From CAZWZG01 sp964638245 (lineage in GTDB: Bacteria > Pseudomonadota > Alphaproteobacteria > Rhodobacterales > Rhodobacteraceae), in the NCBI GenBank assembly GCA_964638245.1, contig CAZWZG010000135.1, positions 1 through 8,537 of the forward strand: a stretch of 8,537 nt of DNA, given 5' to 3'. The position numbers and the translations under genes are program-made. A model generated the notes under the pieces. It was not told where the DNA came from, searched no databases, and worked only from the letters and a program-made list of their open reading frames with translations. How positions within the stretch are numbered: position 1 is the first letter of the stretch; every line of letters begins with the position of its first letter. Positions 7,007 through 8,537 of this stretch are shown one piece after another.

Positions 7007-7504
7007 ATGATTGCCCGTCGTTTATTCCTAGCCGCGCTGGCCGTACTCGTCGTCTTTCCGGCGTTTGCGCAGGAAAATCCGAAGATCATCATTTTACGCC
7101 ATGCTGATCGGATTCAAGGCGTGCTTGAATTGAACGAAGTTGGTGTTGCACGTGCGGCGGCACTGCCGGCCGCTCTGGATGGCGTTGCGATCGATGCAAT
7201 CTTCGTGTCCCATTGGAAGCGCAATATCGATAGTGCACGTCCCCTTGCGACAGCCCGAGATCTTCCAATTCAGGTGATCCCGGAGCGCCATCTTTCAAAT
7301 GGACGTTTGGCAGAAGAGATCCTCAAGCGCCAACCGATGGGTACGAGTGTTTGGATCGGTAACACAGGCAATCTCAAAGACATTTGGGATGAGCTGGAAA
7401 TGCGATCATCTGCGCCGACAACTTACGGAGACATCATGATTGTCGAAGTTGTCAACAGGCGAGGCCGCCTCGTGGAAGAGCGACGCTTCGAACCGGCCTC
7501 TTAG
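7007..7504 (+). CDS. Exported histidine phosphatase superfamily protein, second catalytic His apparently replaced
   Basis: This 165-residue protein has a Sec signal peptide (MIARRLFLAALAVLVVFPAFA, cleavage probably before Q22), so it should be periplasmic or exported. The mature part begins with IIILRHADR (28-35), the RHG-type signature with phospho-acceptor H32. FVSHWKRNIDSARPLA (67-82) matches the block carrying the second phosphate-binding Arg (R72). The late block, where relatives usually have a VGHSNT-like motif with the second catalytic His, reads VWIGNTGNLKDIW (115-127), with N119 (codon AAC) in the His position. It may therefore be weakly active, inactive or a binding protein. The ATG at 7007 has AAGGGAG (6993-6999) seven bases upstream; an in-frame TTG at 6989 would start upstream of that site and was rejected. 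No functional link to the sugar operon is evident. Confidence 0.82.
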   Translation: MIARRLFLAALAVLVVFPAFAQENPKIIILRHADRIQGVLELNEVGVARAAALPAALDGVAIDAIFVSHWKRNIDSARPLATARDLPIQVIPERHLSNGRLAEEILKRQPMGTSVWIGNTGNLKDIWDELEMRSSAPTTYGDIMIVEVVNRRGRLVEERRFEPAS

Positions 7505-7641
7505 TTGGACGACAAACCGGCGCAAGGGCTGGGGAATGAAACCCACTTCCTCTTTTGGGATGCTAAGGGACACAACGAAACTAAGTGTCGAAGTTACTCT
7601 GATGTCCGTATGTTCCAAGCGATTTTTCGGAATTGAAGCCT

Positions 7642-7715
7642 TGGAGCGGGCGGCGGGAATCGAACCCGCACATTCAGCTTGGAAGGCTGACAGGCTACCA
7701 CTACATCACGCCCGC
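7642..7715 (-). tRNA. tRNA-Gly (anticodon TCC)
   Basis: On the minus strand a complete 74-base cloverleaf can be drawn. The acceptor stem is GCGGGCG paired with CGCCCGC, followed by discriminator T and an encoded CCA. The D arm contains AGTGGTA, the anticodon arm is TCAGC-CTTCCAA-GCTGA with anticodon TCC, and the T arm is GCGGG-TTCGATT-CCCGC. It reads GGA glycine codons (and probably other GGN by wobble). It stands alone, between the phosphatase-like gene and a broken GIY-YIG gene. No second copy of its 3' end, as expected for an integrated element, was seen in the window. Confidence 0.96.
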
Positions 7716-7727
7716 ACAATAGCTTCA

Positions 7728-7756
7728 CGCCTAAGCCAACCAATTGAGGTCGTCAA
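7728..7756 (-). promoter_or_regulatory. Possible promoter of the tRNA-Gly gene
   Basis: On the minus strand TTGACG (complement of 7751-7756) matches the -35 consensus at 5 of 6 bases. A 17-bp spacer leads to TAGGCG (complement of 7728-7733), a poor -10. The position, about 13 bases before the mature tRNA 5' end, is right for a tRNA promoter, but the -10 is weak. Confidence 0.35.
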
Positions 7757-7897
7757 TAGAACCCTGCAGATCACCATACCGTTGTGTTTGTAAAGGCGAC
7801 CGAGAGTTGTCTTTTGTACTGAAAAATTCACACAGCGCTGCCTAGCCAACAGAGTATTTGACTTGACCGAAAAGTACATTGAGCGTCCTCAGGCCTA

Positions 7898-7926
7898 CGC
7901 CGCGAACAAGTTGAGAATTCGCGGCG
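7898..7926. repeat. Inverted repeat / hairpin downstream of the GIY-YIG gene
   Basis: CGCCGCGAA (7898-7906) and its perfect complement TTCGCGGCG (7918-7926) flank an 11-base loop. It lies 26 bases beyond the stop codon of the minus-strand GIY-YIG gene, where a terminator would sit, but no T-run follows on that strand. Otherwise the gene-free stretch from 7716 to 7951 shows nothing I can name. Confidence 0.45.
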
Positions 7927-7951
7927 GCTGCCTCACTACTATTCTCAAAGA

Positions 7952-8479
7952 TCAGATGCTTTCTGGTAACTCGTCCGAAGGTAGGGCCATGTCCATCAAT
8001 GCCGCTTTGCGGCGCGAGAGGGTTTCATGCCATTCTTGCGCCTCACGGTCTGAGAAAAAGCTGGCGGACGGGGCGAGACGGTGCACAGCTTCTTCGACCT
8101 CTTCCAAGCCGACGCGGAAAAACTCTTTGCGCATGTTGGAAGTGTTCACGCGGCGGTCTGCGAACTCTTTGTGAAGGGCGCTTTCGAGTGCGGGCGCTTC
8201 ATCCGAGTAAATCATGGCGTGTGTGTCGAAACTGAACGGAACGCTTGCGTCACCAAGCTCTTTGACCCGGTCGTCTGGTTCAAGCCGCCGCGTCAAGCCG
8301 ATCTTAACTACATCCTCGCCAAACGAACCAATGTTTGAGACAATATAGACATAACCAGACTTGGTCATCTCAGCCATCGCGCGAGCGCGTTCGCTCGTTG
8401 CGTGGGCTTTCGCCAATGCTGCTTCCAGTTCCGCAATGCGGCCTTCATCTATTCCCGCCTCCGAACGCGCTTTGTCCAA
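7952..8479 (-). pseudogene. GIY-YIG nuclease-like protein (T5orf172/DUF4041 type), 5' part missing
   Basis: The open frame gives about 175 residues. Residues 1-38 are a charged, Ala/Glu-rich helix (GRIAELEAALAKAH), probably the end of a coiled coil. Residues 41-123 are a GIY-YIG-type domain: SGYVYIVSNIGSFGEDVVKI followed by GLTRRLEPDDRVKELGD, then ALHKEFADRRVN and MRKEFFRV. Y43/Y45, K59-I60-G61, R64, H103 and E119 are the likely active-site counterparts. This matches the C-terminal part of phage- and island-associated DUF4041/T5orf172 proteins, which are normally several hundred residues with a long N-terminal region. Here the frame is closed by TGA at 8492-8494, and only a TTG (8477-8479) without a ribosome binding site can start it. 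It is probably a 5'-truncated remnant rather than a working gene. A functional short protein is less likely but not excluded. Confidence 0.75.
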
Positions 8480-8537
8480 GAGTGTCTGACGTCAGCACCA
8501 ATGGGACAGTTGAGGGTGATTTGATAAGAGAGGGTTT
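8480..8537. other. Unrelated sequence at the break of the GIY-YIG gene, possibly a mobile-element end
   Basis: Coding similarity to the GIY-YIG protein stops at about 8480. The remaining bases contain the perfect 10-bp palindrome CTGACGTCAG (8486-8495) and give no recognisable continuation of the protein in any of the three minus-strand frames. A TG-starting boundary near 8483 would fit the terminus of an insertion sequence that cut the gene, but no transposase is visible before the window ends, so the identity stays open. Confidence 0.35.

Noticed and set aside
7440..7793. Plus-strand open frame running across the phosphatase end and the tRNA
   Set aside because: Part of it (RAAGIEPAHSAWKA) is simply the translation of the reverse complement of tRNA-Gly, a common false protein.
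7863..8338. Several plus-strand open frames opposite the GIY-YIG gene
   Set aside because: They lack domains and plausible starts; the minus strand holds a conserved GIY-YIG-type domain over the same bases.

Overview
The window reads as GC-rich alphaproteobacterial DNA, most likely from the Rhodobacteraceae/Roseobacter group. This rests on codon usage, the look of the proteins, and the CUT1-type sugar transport operon with its LacI-family regulator. It is an inference; no phylogenetic marker is present apart from one tRNA.

Bases 1-6929 hold a carbohydrate uptake and processing locus. A D-2-hydroxyacid dehydrogenase gene points left and runs off the window edge. Facing it to the right is a tightly packed six-gene series: LacI-family regulator, periplasmic sugar-binding protein, two inner-membrane permeases, a cytoplasmic beta-propeller glycosidase related to GH32/GH68/GH43, and a MalK/UgpC-type ATPase. 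The 145-bp divergent intergenic region carries two nearly identical 16-bp imperfect palindromes (15 of 16 bases match), each with the central CG typical of LacI-family operators. One lies exactly in the 17-bp spacer of a good leftward promoter; the other overlaps the -10 region of the rightward promoter. The likely logic is that the regulator represses itself, the transporter/glycosidase operon and the dehydrogenase until a sugar ligand appears. The sugar, probably an oligosaccharide or glycoside, is imported intact, cut in the cytoplasm, and a released product may be oxidised or reduced by the dehydrogenase. The substrate cannot be read from the sequence.

Bases 6930-7641 hold an independent gene with its own promoter. 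It encodes a small exported protein of the histidine phosphatase superfamily in which the second catalytic His appears to be Asn. Bases 7505-7641 show no gene or clear terminator.

Bases 7642-8537 are different in character. They contain a tRNA-Gly(TCC) on the minus strand, about 235 bp without a gene apart from one hairpin, and the 3' part of a DUF4041/T5orf172-type GIY-YIG protein on the minus strand. Its 5' part is missing: an in-frame stop and unrelated sequence, possibly the end of a mobile element, begin just before the last 50 bases of the window.

I saw no CRISPR array, complete insertion sequence or replication origin. The most interesting items are the sugar locus with its divergent glycosidase, the operator/promoter geometry, the His-to-Asn phosphatase and the broken GIY-YIG gene.
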